Shown: positions 1 through 8,912 of the stretch, in pieces
Position numbering within the stretch: position 1 is the first letter of the stretch
Layout of the letters: each line of letters begins with the position of its first letter
From: Pseudomonas sp. GM80
GTDB lineage: Bacteria > Pseudomonadota > Gammaproteobacteria > Pseudomonadales > Pseudomonadaceae
Assembly: GCF_000282515.1 (NCBI RefSeq)
Contig: NZ_AKJD01000051.1
Span: 1 to 49,740 of the forward strand
Direction: 5' to 3'
DNA: 49,740 bases
The notes under the pieces: generated by a model
What the model was told of the DNA's origin: nothing
The model's database searches: none
What the model saw: only the letters and a program-made list of their open reading frames with translations
Made by a program: the position numbers and the translations under genes

Positions 1-40
1 GGGAATGCAGCCCGGGACGCTCCGCGTCTCAATCAACGTC

Positions 41-70
41 AAAAGATCGCAGCCTGCGGCAGCTCCTACA
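41..70 (-). repeat. Single REP-like repeat, family A half-unit
   Basis: This is one half-unit of the dispersed repeat seen paired at 7143-7225, 8603-8689, 29196-29289 and 39501-39592. Its core reads AAAAGATCGCAGCC followed by GCGGCAGCTCCTAC. It is unpaired here, about 90 bp before the first gene. The rest of 1-161 shows no gene; divergent promoter sequence would be expected but I cannot place it. Confidence 0.8.
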
Positions 71-161
71 GGGCGATCAGCGTAAATTGCCTGAGCGGTT
101 ATGTTTGGCCGAAGGCTTGTGTCATGATGATCCGACCGCAGGTTAGTCGTCCTCTTCCTAT

Positions 162-1886
162 ATGAATAGATCTTCCGCGTTGCTCCTTGCTTTTGTCTTC
201 CTCAGCGGCTGTCAGGCCTTGGCACCCGTGTCGCCGGACGGTACACCGCCGGTCGAAGACACCACGCCCGTGCCTGAAAAGCCCAAGGTTTACAGCTCGT
301 TCAGCGAGGAAACCGTTTTCAGCCTGTTGAGTGCCGAACTCGCCGGCCAGCGCAATCGTTTCGACATTGCCCTGGACAACTACGTGACTCAGGCGATCAA
401 TACGCAGGATCCGGGCGTCTCCGAGCGCGCCTTTCGCATCGCCGAGTACCTCGGCGCGGACCAGCCTGCGCTGGATACCGCACTGATCTGGGCGAAAAAC
501 GCGCCGGACGACCTCGAAGCGCAACGCGCTGCTGCCGTGCAACTGGCGCGCGCCGGGCGTTACGACGACTCGATGGTCTATATGGAGAAAGTCCTGCAAG
601 GCAAGGGCGACACCCATTTCGACTTCCTCGCCCTCTCAGCGGCCGACACCGACCAGGAAACCCGCAACGGTCTGATGAAAAGTTTCGACCGTTTGCTGCA
701 GCGTCACCCGAACAACAGCCAACTGATTTTCGGTAAGGCTCTGCTCCTGCAGCAGGACGGCGACAATAAAGCGGCCCTGACCCTGCTCGAAGACCATCCG
801 CCGGAAGAAGGCGAAATCGCTCCGATCCTGCTGCGCGCCCGTCTTCTGCAGATCATGAACCGCGGCGACGAAGCCCTGCCACTTCTGCAAAAAAGCATCA
901 AGAAATACCCGGACGACAAGCGCCTGCGCCTGACTTACGCGCGCATGTTGGTTGAGCAAGACCGCATGGACGACGCCAAGGCCGAGTTTTCCAGCCTCGT
1001 TCAGCAATACCCGGAAGACGACGAACTGCGCTATTCGCTGGCATTGGTGTGCCTGGAAGCCAAAGCCTGGGACGAGGCCAAGGGTTATCTGGAAGACCTG
1101 ATCGCCCGTGAAAGCCACGTCGATTCGGCGCACCTGAACCTCGGCCGCATCGCCGAAGAGCGTAACGATCCGCAAGGCGCACTCATCGAGTACGCCCAGG
1201 TCGGCCCCGGCAACGACTATCTGCCGGCGCAATTGCGTCAGGCCGATATCCTGATGAACAACGGCAAGACCGCTGAAGCACAAAGCAAACTCGCCGCCGA
1301 GCGTGACGAGCAACCGGACTACGCGATTCAGCTGTACCTGATCGAATCGGAAACCCTGTCGGCCAACAAACAGGACGACAAGGCCTGGAAAGTCTTGCAG
1401 CAAGCCTTGCTGCAATACCCGGACGATCTGAATCTGCTCTACACCCGGGCGATGCTCGCGGAAAAACGCAACGACTTGGCGCAGATGGAAAAAGACCTGC
1501 GCCTGATCATCAAGCGTGATCCGGACAACGCCATGGCGCTGAACGCTTTGGGTTACACCTTGTCCGACCGCACCACCCGCTACGCTGAAGCCAAGGCGCT
1601 GATCGAGCAGGCGCACCAGATCAATCCGGAAGACCCGGCCGTACTCGACAGCCTCGGCTGGGTGAATTACCGCATGGGCAATCTGGATGACGCCGAGAAA
1701 TACCTGCGTCAGGCGCTGGAGCGTTTCCCTGACCACGAAGTCGCCGCTCACCTGGGCGAAGTGTTGTGGACCAAGGGCAATCAGCGTGAAGCCAAACAAA
1801 TCTGGGGCAAATTCCTCAAGGATCAGCCCGACAGCACCATTCTGCGCAGCACCATCAAGCGCCTGACCGGATCCGAGACTCTTTAA
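162..1886 (+). CDS. TPR-repeat outer-membrane lipoprotein
   Basis: This 574-residue protein starts with a lipoprotein signal: a hydrophobic stretch and lipobox LSGC with Cys17. A low-complexity Pro/Thr-rich linker follows (about residues 20-45). The rest is almost wholly helical tetratricopeptide repeats, recognisable by recurring NALGY/LGWVNYRMGNLDDAEKYL-type units, especially at residues 450-530. TPR proteins are protein-protein scaffolds; this one should sit in the periplasm, anchored to the outer membrane. The stop lies 3 bp before lolB, so the two are probably co-transcribed with ispE. The same pairing with lolB is the usual pseudomonad arrangement. The exact partner is not known from sequence. 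Confidence 0.93.
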   Translation: MNRSSALLLAFVFLSGCQALAPVSPDGTPPVEDTTPVPEKPKVYSSFSEETVFSLLSAELAGQRNRFDIALDNYVTQAINTQDPGVSERAFRIAEYLGADQPALDTALIWAKNAPDDLEAQRAAAVQLARAGRYDDSMVYMEKVLQGKGDTHFDFLALSAADTDQETRNGLMKSFDRLLQRHPNNSQLIFGKALLLQQDGDNKAALTLLEDHPPEEGEIAPILLRARLLQIMNRGDEALPLLQKSIKKYPDDKRLRLTYARMLVEQDRMDDAKAEFSSLVQQYPEDDELRYSLALVCLEAKAWDEAKGYLEDLIARESHVDSAHLNLGRIAEERNDPQGALIEYAQVGPGNDYLPAQLRQADILMNNGKTAEAQSKLAAERDEQPDYAIQLYLIESETLSANKQDDKAWKVLQQALLQYPDDLNLLYTRAMLAEKRNDLAQMEKDLRLIIKRDPDNAMALNALGYTLSDRTTRYAEAKALIEQAHQINPEDPAVLDSLGWVNYRMGNLDDAEKYLRQALERFPDHEVAAHLGEVLWTKGNQREAKQIWGKFLKDQPDSTILRSTIKRLTGSETL

Positions 1887-1889
1887 CTC

Positions 1890-2507
1890 ATGTTTTTGCG
1901 CCACGTTATTGTTTTCAGCTTCATCGCCCTGCTCGCTGGCTGCTCGGGTTTCGGCACCCGTGAATCGGTCGAGGGCCACGGCAGTCCGGCTCAATGGGCC
2001 GCGAACAAACAGCAACTGACTGGCCTCGACGGCTGGCAGATCGACGGCAAGATCGGCATCCGCGCACCGAAAGATTCCGGTAGCGGCACGCTGTTCTGGC
2101 TGCAACGTCAGGATTACTACGACATTCGTCTGTCCGGCCCGCTGGGTCGTGGCGCCGCACGCCTGACCGGGCGTCCGGGCAAGGTGTCGCTGGAAGTCGC
2201 CAACCAGGGCCGCTACGAATCGCAATCCCCGGAAGCCTTGCTCGAAGAACAGCTTGGCTGGAAACTGCCGGTGCCGAATCTGGCCTGGTGGGTGCGTGGC
2301 CTGCCGGCTCCGGACTCTAAAAGCCGCCTGAATCTGGACGCTGACAGCCGTCTGGCCAGCCTTGAACAGGATGGCTGGAAAGTTGAATACACCGCGTACA
2401 CCGAACAAAACGGTTACTGGTTGCCCGAGCGCATAAAGCTGCACGGCACCGACCTCGACGTCACGCTGGTGATCAAGACCTGGCAACCGCGCAAGTTGGG
2501 GCAATAA
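1890..2507 (+). CDS. lolB: Outer-membrane lipoprotein receptor LolB
   Basis: LolB accepts lipoproteins from the periplasmic carrier LolA and inserts them into the inner leaflet of the outer membrane; it is itself a lipoprotein. The 205-residue product has a signal sequence ending in lipobox LAGC (Cys18). The family core follows: [10 protein letters not shown], the strand-rich middle with [10 protein letters not shown], and the conserved WWVRGLPAP segment. Length matches the family (about 200). It lies 3 bp after the TPR gene and 3 bp before ispE, the usual gammaproteobacterial order. All three genes probably share one transcript. Confidence 0.97.
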   Translation: MFLRHVIVFSFIALLAGCSGFGTRESVEGHGSPAQWAANKQQLTGLDGWQIDGKIGIRAPKDSGSGTLFWLQRQDYYDIRLSGPLGRGAARLTGRPGKVSLEVANQGRYESQSPEALLEEQLGWKLPVPNLAWWVRGLPAPDSKSRLNLDADSRLASLEQDGWKVEYTAYTEQNGYWLPERIKLHGTDLDVTLVIKTWQPRKLGQ

Positions 2508-2510
2508 CGC

Positions 2511-3362
2511 ATGACCGCTGCACGCCTGACCCTGCCCTCGCCGGCCAAACTCAATCTGATGCTGCACATTCTCGGTCGCCGTGAAGATGGTTATCACGAG
2601 TTGCAGACGCTGTTTCAGTTTGTCGATTACGGCGACGAAATCACTTTTGCCGCGCGCGATGACGGCGTGATTCAGCTGCACACCGAGTTTGCCGGCGTGC
2701 CGCATGACAGCAATCTGATCGTGCGCGCAGCAAAAATGCTTCAGCAACAATCGGGCTGTCCGCTGGGTATCGACATCTGGATCGACAAAGTGCTGCCCAT
2801 GGGCGGTGGCATTGGTGGTGGCAGTTCAAATGCGGCGACCACTTTGCTCGGCCTCAATCATTTGTGGCAACTGGGCTGGGATGAAGATCGCCTGGCTACT
2901 CTGGGCCTGACGCTGGGTGCCGACGTCCCGGTTTTCGTCCGTGGTCACGCAGCTTTCGCCGAGGGCGTGGGCGAGAAACTGACCCCGGTCGATCCCGAAG
3001 AACCGTGGTATCTGGTGCTCGTACCGCAAGTCTCTGTAAGTACGGCAGAAATTTTTTCCGATCCTTTGTTGACACGTAACACGCCGCCCATTAAAGTGCG
3101 CCCCGTTCCCGAGGGAAACAGTCGAAATGACTGCTTGCCGGTGGTTGCAAGGCGTTATCCAGAAGTACGTAACGCATTGGATTTGTTAGGTAAATTTACC
3201 GAAGCAAAACTCACCGGAACTGGAAGTTGTGTGTTTGGGGGCTTCCCAAGCAAAGCTGAAGCTGATAAAGTCTCGGCCCTTCTGACAGAGACCCTTACAG
3301 GGTTTGTAGCAAAAGGCAGCAACGTTTCGATGTTGCACCGCAAGCTGCAAAGTCTGCTCTAA
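2511..3362 (+). CDS. ispE: 4-diphosphocytidyl-2-C-methyl-D-erythritol kinase
   Basis: IspE phosphorylates CDP-methylerythritol with ATP in the MEP (non-mevalonate) isoprenoid pathway, in the cytosol. The 283-residue protein carries N-terminal [21 protein letters not shown], the GHMP-kinase ATP loop [17 protein letters not shown] (about residues 88-104) and the C-terminal [10 protein letters not shown] glycine motif. Length fits the family. The last third is noticeably more AT-rich and contains a good promoter-like sequence (see 3069-3097) that could drive the downstream tRNA-Gln and prs. Stop codon lies 36 bp before the tRNA. Confidence 0.98.
   Translation: MTAARLTLPSPAKLNLMLHILGRREDGYHELQTLFQFVDYGDEITFAARDDGVIQLHTEFAGVPHDSNLIVRAAKMLQQQSGCPLGIDIWIDKVLPMGGGIGGGSSNAATTLLGLNHLWQLGWDEDRLATLGLTLGADVPVFVRGHAAFAEGVGEKLTPVDPEEPWYLVLVPQVSVSTAEIFSDPLLTRNTPPIKVRPVPEGNSRNDCLPVVARRYPEVRNALDLLGKFTEAKLTGTGSCVFGGFPSKAEADKVSALLTETLTGFVAKGSNVSMLHRKLQSLL
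3069..3097 (+). promoter_or_regulatory. Possible sigma70 promoter inside ispE
   Basis: TTGACA at 3069-3074 is followed by exactly 17 bp and TAAAGT at 3092-3097 (4 of 6 to TATAAT). It lies in the 3' third of ispE, about 300 bp before tRNA-Gln, and could supply the tRNA and prs independently of the lolB-ispE transcript. Seen by eye only; no transcript evidence. Confidence 0.35.
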
Positions 3363-3398
3363 AGGAACCAAGTGCTCGGCACTTGATGCAACAGATAC

Positions 3399-3473
3399 AG
3401 GGGCGTCGCCAAGCGGTAAGGCAGCAGGTTTTGATCCTGCCATGCGTTGGTTCGAATCCAGCCGCCCCTGCCA
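3399..3473 (+). tRNA. tRNA-Gln (anticodon TTG)
   Basis: A full cloverleaf is visible: the acceptor 5' arm pairs with CGCCCCT, and the 3' CCA is encoded. The D-arm holds AAGCGGTAAGGC. The anticodon stem is GCAGG/CCTGC with loop TTTTGAT, giving anticodon TTG at 3431-3433. The T-arm carries GGTTCGAATCC. The gene sits between ispE and prs, as in many gammaproteobacteria. Confidence 0.97.
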
Positions 3474-3518
3474 TTTTCTATACTCATCCAGGTTACCCTC
3501 AGCCTCTAGGTACTGCGC

Positions 3519-4460
3519 GTGTCCAAGATGATGGTCTTTACGGGGAACGCTAACCCCGATCTGGCTCGGCGTGTTGTACGTCAGCTGCATATCCCTCTCG
3601 GTGACATCTCTGTCGGTAAGTTCTCCGACGGCGAAATTACTGCCGAGATCAATGAAAACGTTCGCGGTAAAGACGTTTTCATTATTCAGCCGACTTGCGC
3701 TCCGACCAACGATAACCTGATGGAACTGGTAGTGATGGCTGACGCCTTCCGCCGCTCCTCGGCTACTCGTATCACTGCTGTTATTCCTTATTTTGGTTAT
3801 GCCCGTCAGGATCGCCGTCCGCGTTCCGCACGTGTGGCTATCAGCGCGAAAGTCGTCGCTGACATGCTTACCGTAGTCGGCATCGACCGTGTTCTCACGG
3901 TTGATCTGCATGCTGACCAGATTCAGGGTTTCTTCGATATTCCGGTAGATAACATCTACGGCTCCCCAGTATTGGTGGATGACATTGAAGATCAGCGCTT
4001 TGAAAACCTGATGATTGTGTCCCCGGACATTGGTGGCGTCGTGCGTGCACGGGCTGTTGCCAAATCCCTGGGCGTGGATCTCGGGATCATCGACAAACGC
4101 CGTGAGAAAGCCAATCACTCTGAAGTGATGCATATCATCGGTGATGTCGAAGGGCGTACCTGTATTCTGGTCGATGACATGGTCGATACCGCCGGCACTC
4201 TGTGCCACGCGGCAAAGGCCTTGAAAGAGCATGGCGCAGCCAAGGTCTTTGCCTACTGCACACACCCTGTGCTGTCGGGTCGGGCCATCGAGAATATCGA
4301 AAATTCCGTGCTGGACGAGCTGGTGGTGACTAACACCATCCCGCTGTCCGCTGCAGCACAAGCCTGTGCACGTATCCGTCAACTGGATATCGCACCGGTT
4401 GTTGCCGAAGCGGTTCGCCGCATCAGCAATGAAGAATCGATCAGCGCGATGTTCCGTTAA
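3519..4460 (+). CDS. prs: Ribose-phosphate pyrophosphokinase
   Basis: Prs makes PRPP from ribose-5-phosphate and ATP for nucleotide, histidine, tryptophan and NAD synthesis. The 313-residue product has the class I PRPP-synthase features: N-terminal [13 protein letters not shown], the [17 protein letters not shown] flexible loop and the PRPP-binding loop [13 protein letters not shown] near residue 215. I chose GTG at 3519 because the family begins [12 protein letters not shown]; a weak TAGG ribosome-binding site lies upstream. The gene is followed by a strong terminator. Codon use is less GC-biased than in the flanking genes, as for highly expressed genes. Confidence 0.98.
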   Translation: MSKMMVFTGNANPDLARRVVRQLHIPLGDISVGKFSDGEITAEINENVRGKDVFIIQPTCAPTNDNLMELVVMADAFRRSSATRITAVIPYFGYARQDRRPRSARVAISAKVVADMLTVVGIDRVLTVDLHADQIQGFFDIPVDNIYGSPVLVDDIEDQRFENLMIVSPDIGGVVRARAVAKSLGVDLGIIDKRREKANHSEVMHIIGDVEGRTCILVDDMVDTAGTLCHAAKALKEHGAAKVFAYCTHPVLSGRAIENIENSVLDELVVTNTIPLSAAAQACARIRQLDIAPVVAEAVRRISNEESISAMFR

Positions 4461-4499
4461 GGGCCCTGCCCTTCTCGAAATGTCTCGTTGACGAAAAGC

Positions 4500-4537
4500 G
4501 CCCCGCCCCGGCATTCCTGCCGGGGCGGGGCTTTTTT
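4500..4537 (+). terminator. Rho-independent terminator after prs
   Basis: A perfect 14-bp GC-rich stem (4500-4513 with 4518-4531) has loop TTCC and is followed by six T (4532-4537). It lies 40 bp after the prs stop and separates prs from rplY. Confidence 0.95.
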
Positions 4538-4602
4538 GCCCATACCGTGTTTGGCGCTGGTCGCAAACGTCAACCCGGTCATGGCTATTTTGGAGATACA
4601 CA

Positions 4603-5202
4603 ATGAACGATTTTACTCTGAATGCTGAACTGCGTTCCGACCTGGGGAAAGGTGCGAGCCGCCGCCTGCGTCGTCTCGCCGCTCTGGTTCCAGCTGTTGT
4701 TTACGGTGGCGAAAAAGCCCCTGAATCCATCAGCATGCTGGCCAAAGAAGTTGCCAAACTGCTCGAAAACGACGCTGCCTACAGCCACGTTATCGAACTG
4801 AACGTTGGCGGCAAAAAGCAGAACGTCATCATCAAAGCTCTGCAACGTCACCCGTCCAAGGGTCACGTTCTGCACGCTGACTTCGTACGTGTCGTAGCCG
4901 GCCAGAAACTGACCGCTATCGTGCCTGTGCACTTTGTTGGTGAAGAAGCTCCGACCAAGAAAGGCGGCGAGATCTCGCACGTCCTGAACGAAATCGAAGT
5001 AACTTGCCTGCCGAAAGATCTGCCTGAGTTCATCGAAGTCGACCTGTCGGCTCTGGAAATCGGCGCAATCGTTCACCTGTCCGACCTCAAAGCCCCTAAA
5101 GGCGTTGAGTTCGTTGCACTGGCTCACGGTGACGACAAAGCTGTTGCAAACGTACACGCTCCACGCGTTGCTCCAGAAGCTGAAGAAGGCGCAGCAGAGT
5201 AA
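4603..5202 (+). CDS. rplY: 50S ribosomal protein L25/general stress protein Ctc
   Basis: L25 binds 5S rRNA in the large ribosomal subunit. The 199-residue product is the long Ctc/TL5 type. It has an N-terminal L25 beta-barrel (about residues 1-95: [19 protein letters not shown], then [20 protein letters not shown]) plus a C-terminal TL5 extension (about 96-185: [26 protein letters not shown]). The acidic tail ends EAEEGAAE. Start ATG is preceded by TTGGAGATACACA, a good ribosome-binding site. It sits between prs and pth, the standard order, and is likely co-expressed with pth. Confidence 0.97.
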   Translation: MNDFTLNAELRSDLGKGASRRLRRLAALVPAVVYGGEKAPESISMLAKEVAKLLENDAAYSHVIELNVGGKKQNVIIKALQRHPSKGHVLHADFVRVVAGQKLTAIVPVHFVGEEAPTKKGGEISHVLNEIEVTCLPKDLPEFIEVDLSALEIGAIVHLSDLKAPKGVEFVALAHGDDKAVANVHAPRVAPEAEEGAAE

Positions 5203-5373
5203 TTCACTCTGTCATGCCTGAGTGAGCAAGTAACATCGCGGACTGGAACGTAGCGAGAAAGCGGGCGAGATCGCGGAGTTTACATTCATGGTAAATGAGC
5301 ATTTTTCGTCCACTTTCGCCGCTATCCCTGATCGCGGCGATGTTATCCACCACTCAAAGGAAGGGCCCCTATC

Positions 5374-5958
5374 GTGACTGCCATCAAACTGATCGTTGGC
5401 CTGGGAAATCCAGGCGCCGAATACGACCAGACCCGGCATAACGCAGGGGCCCTTTTTGTTGAGCGCATCGCCCACGCACAGAATGTGAATCTTGTGGCCG
5501 ATCGCAAATATTTCGGCCTGACCGGGCGCTATTCGCACCAGGGTCAGGATGTTCGTCTGCTGATTCCCACCACCTACATGAACCGCAGCGGCCAGGCCGT
5601 GGCGGCACTCGCCGGTTTCTTCCGCATCAAGCCTGAAGAAATCCTCGTGGCGCACGACGAACTCGACTTGCCTCCGGGCGTTGCCAAGCTCAAGCAGGGC
5701 GGCGGCCATGGCGGTCACAACGGGTTGCGCGACATCATTGCGCAACTGGGCAATCAGAATACGTTCTACCGCCTGCGGCTTGGCATTGGCCACCCGGGCG
5801 TCGCCAGTATGGTTTCAAATTTCGTCCTGGGTCGTGCGCCACGCGCCGAACAGGAAAAACTCGATGCCAGCATCGACTTTGCCCTCGGCGTGCTGCCGGA
5901 TATCCTCGCCGGTGAATGGAACCGCGCGATGAAAAACCTGCACAGCCAGAAGGCCTGA
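5374..5958 (+). CDS. pth: Peptidyl-tRNA hydrolase
   Basis: Pth releases tRNA from peptidyl-tRNA dropped by stalled ribosomes and is essential. In the 194-residue product the catalytic and substrate residues are visible with a +2 offset from E. coli: Asn12 and His22 ([15 protein letters not shown]), Asn70 (YMNRSG) and Asp95 (HDELDLPPG). The GHNGLRDI segment follows. GTG at 5374 is chosen because it gives the canonical N-terminus [14 protein letters not shown] and has AAAGGAAGGG upstream. The 171-bp gap after rplY holds no convincing gene. Confidence 0.97.
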   Translation: MTAIKLIVGLGNPGAEYDQTRHNAGALFVERIAHAQNVNLVADRKYFGLTGRYSHQGQDVRLLIPTTYMNRSGQAVAALAGFFRIKPEEILVAHDELDLPPGVAKLKQGGGHGGHNGLRDIIAQLGNQNTFYRLRLGIGHPGVASMVSNFVLGRAPRAEQEKLDASIDFALGVLPDILAGEWNRAMKNLHSQKA

Positions 5959-5980
5959 CTCTACTCCGAGGGGAAACACC

Positions 5981-7081
<1,101 letters not shown>

Positions 7082-7100
7082 GCATTACGCCCAAGAAAAA

Positions 7101-7125
7101 GCCGCGTTTGATACGCGGCTTTTTT
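7101..7125 (+). terminator. Terminator after ychF
   Basis: Stem GCCGCG (7101-7106) pairs with CGCGGC (7114-7119), followed by six T and preceded by an A-run. It ends the pth-ychF transcript. Confidence 0.92.
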
Positions 7126-7142
7126 GTGCCTGGCAGATTGTT

Positions 7143-7225
7143 AAAAGATCGCAGCCTGCGGCAGCTCCTACATGGGATTGATGTACACCTGTAGGAGCTG
7201 CCGAAGGCTGCGATCTTTTGATCTT
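7143..7225. repeat. Paired REP-like element, family A
   Basis: Two inverted half-units (7143-7171 and 7191-7225) with core GTAGGAGCTGCCG and GCTGCGATCTTTTGATCTT flank an 18-bp spacer. The outer end reaches into the stop codon of the convergent MFS gene (TAA at 7226-7224). The element lies between two convergent genes, so it could act as a transcript-end structure. Confidence 0.88.
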
Positions 7226-8441
7226 AAGCCTTTTTGGTACGCGGCAAGAAGATCGCCAACACGCCAAACAACGGCAGAAACGAACACAGGAAATACACGT
7301 ACTCAATCCCGTGCACATCCGCCAGATGCCCCAGCAACGCCGCGCCAATCCCGCCAAAACCAAACATTAGACCGAAGAAGATTCCGGCAATCATCCCGAC
7401 ATTCCCCGGCACCAGTTCCTGCGCATACACCACAATCGCCGAGAACGCCGACGCCAGAATGAAGCCGATCACCACGCTGAGGACAGTCGTCCAGAACAGA
7501 TCAACGTGAGGCATCAGCAGCGTGAACGGCGCCACGCCGAGGATCGAGAACCAGATCACCGCCTTACGCCCGATCTTGTCGCCAATCGGCCCGCCGAAGA
7601 AGGTCCCCGCCGCTACCGCACCGAGGAACAGGAACAGGTGCAGTTGCGAACTCGCCACCGACAGGTCGAACTTCTCGATCAGGTAGAACGTGAAGTAACT
7701 GGTCAGGCTGGCCATGTAGAAATACTTCGAAAACACCAATAGCCCCAGCACCACCAACGCACTGGTCACCCTGCCCTTCGACAGCCCGTGAGTTGCCGCC
7801 TGGCCGGCCTTGAGTTTGAACAGGTTCAAATGATGGGCGTACCAGCGACTGATGCGGTACATCACGAACAGCGCAAATACCGCGAACAAGCCGAACCACG
7901 CCACGTTGCCCTGACCGAACGGAATGATGATCGCCGCCGCCAGCAGCGGACCGAACGCGGAGCCGGCGTTACCGCCGACCTGGAAGGTCGATTGCGCCAG
8001 ACCAAAGCGTCCGCCAGAGGCCAGTCGCGCAATCCGCGAGGCCTCGGGGTGAAACGTCGAAGAACCGATACCGATCAGCGCCGCCGCCAGCAGAATCAAC
8101 GGAAAACTGCCGACCATCGACATCATCACAATGCCAATCAGTGTGCAGATCGAACCGGCCGGCAGTAACCATGGTTTCGGATGCCGATCAGTGTGATAGC
8201 CGACCCACGGCTGCAGCAGCGAGGCCGTCAACTGGAAGGTCAAGGTGATCAGGCCGACCTGAGTAAAACTCAGATCGTATTTGGCCTTGAGCATCGGGTA
8301 GATCGACGGCAGTACCGACTGGATCAAGTCGTTGATCAAATGCGCCAGCGCCACCGCGCCGATGATGCGCATCACCAATGGACTGCTTTGCGGAGCAGCG
8401 GGCGCCGAGGCAGCGGCGGTCTGAGCGTTGCTGATAGCCAT
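7224..8441 (-). CDS. fsr: MFS exporter, fosmidomycin-resistance (Fsr) type
   Basis: This 405-residue membrane protein has 12 predicted membrane segments. It carries the Fsr-subfamily N-terminal signature HLINDLIQSVLPSIYPMLK and the family segment GIGSSTFHPEASRIARLASGGR; both are typical of fosmidomycin/trimethoprim-type efflux proteins. The role is proton-driven export across the inner membrane; the natural substrate is unknown. The family symbol is by similarity only. A Ser/Ala/Pro-rich N-tail (residues 5-20) precedes the first segment. It is monocistronic and convergent with ychF. Upstream lie a tandem repeat and a REP pair. Confidence 0.88.
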   Translation of the reverse strand: MAISNAQTAAASAPAAPQSSPLVMRIIGAVALAHLINDLIQSVLPSIYPMLKAKYDLSFTQVGLITLTFQLTASLLQPWVGYHTDRHPKPWLLPAGSICTLIGIVMMSMVGSFPLILLAAALIGIGSSTFHPEASRIARLASGGRFGLAQSTFQVGGNAGSAFGPLLAAAIIIPFGQGNVAWFGLFAVFALFVMYRISRWYAHHLNLFKLKAGQAATHGLSKGRVTSALVVLGLLVFSKYFYMASLTSYFTFYLIEKFDLSVASSQLHLFLFLGAVAAGTFFGGPIGDKIGRKAVIWFSILGVAPFTLLMPHVDLFWTTVLSVVIGFILASAFSAIVVYAQELVPGNVGMIAGIFFGLMFGFGGIGAALLGHLADVHGIEYVYFLCSFLPLFGVLAIFLPRTKKA

Positions 8442-8536
8442 GAGAATTTCCGGACAACAGATGGGTGCGCACAGGCAGGTGCGTCAATGTGCCATTTTTC
8501 AGTGCGCGAGCGCCATCCCCTTAGCCAGCTAACTAA

Positions 8537-8594
8537 CCAACTAAACCTGACCAACTAAACCTGACCAACTAAACCTGACTGACTGACTGACTGA
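8537..8594. repeat. Short tandem repeats: 14-mer x3, then CTGA x4
   Basis: Three exact copies of CCAACTAAACCTGA (8537-8578) run straight into four copies of CTGA (8579-8594). Both units end in CTGA, which suggests slippage expansion from one seed. The array lies about 95-150 bp upstream of the fsr start, so copy-number change could alter its promoter spacing. Confidence 0.9.
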
Positions 8595-8602
8595 CATGAA
8601 TC

Positions 8603-8689
8603 ATGTAGGAGCTGCCGAAGGCTGCGATCTTTTGATCTTGATCCTGAAAACAAAGATCAAAAGATCGCAGCCTTCGGCAGCTCCTACAT
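8603..8689. repeat. Paired REP-like element, family A (near-perfect)
   Basis: The inverted half-units at 8605-8639 and 8653-8687 are exact reverse complements over about 35 bp, with a 13-bp spacer. An outer CATG/CATG extends the pairing. It is the most symmetrical copy in the window, and lies between the divergent fsr and chemoreceptor genes. Confidence 0.93.
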
Positions 8690-8912
8690 GGGATAGGTGA
8701 TAGCGCAACGCCATGGTCTGAATCTTGCCTTGTTTCATCTCTTGAACGCGGCGCCCTTACAAAGGGCACCGACAATGGGAAGTTTCGCTACAGAGCCGGC
8801 CTACAGAGCGGGCGAGAGTGAACTTTCGAGGCCTTTTAGCAGGGCACAACATCCAGGTCGCACGACCGCGATGCACGCCATTGGTGCGTGGTGTCCAGAG
8901 GAGTCATGGGGC
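8690..8912 (+). other. Leader region of the chemoreceptor gene
   Basis: The frame of the chemoreceptor stays open through this stretch, but the encoded residues look non-coding and the downstream ATG gives a clean transmembrane N-terminus. It contains a small hairpin (GCCC/GGGC near 8752-8767) and a near-duplicate CTACAGAGCSGGC (about 8789-8813). I recognise no riboswitch class. Confidence 0.35.

Noticed and set aside
636..2750. Long minus-strand open frame of 704 residues opposite the TPR, lolB and ispE genes
   Set aside because: It is the antisense shadow of three well-supported genes in GC-rich DNA; composition is unlike a protein and no domain is visible.
5343..5351. DnaA-box-like TTATCCACC before pth
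   Set aside because: One mismatch from the consensus and isolated; expected by chance.
5203..5373. Small gene or structured RNA between rplY and pth
   Set aside because: No open frame with a start signal, and no clear hairpin series; left as an ordinary intergenic region.
7143..7225. CRISPR-like spacing of repeats
   Set aside because: Only two inverted half-units with one spacer; REP-like pair rather than a CRISPR array. No CRISPR array or cas gene seen in the window.
8697..8912. N-terminal extension of the chemoreceptor frame
   Set aside because: The extension overlaps a probable leader, is not membrane-like, and ATG at 8913 gives a normal receptor N-terminus.
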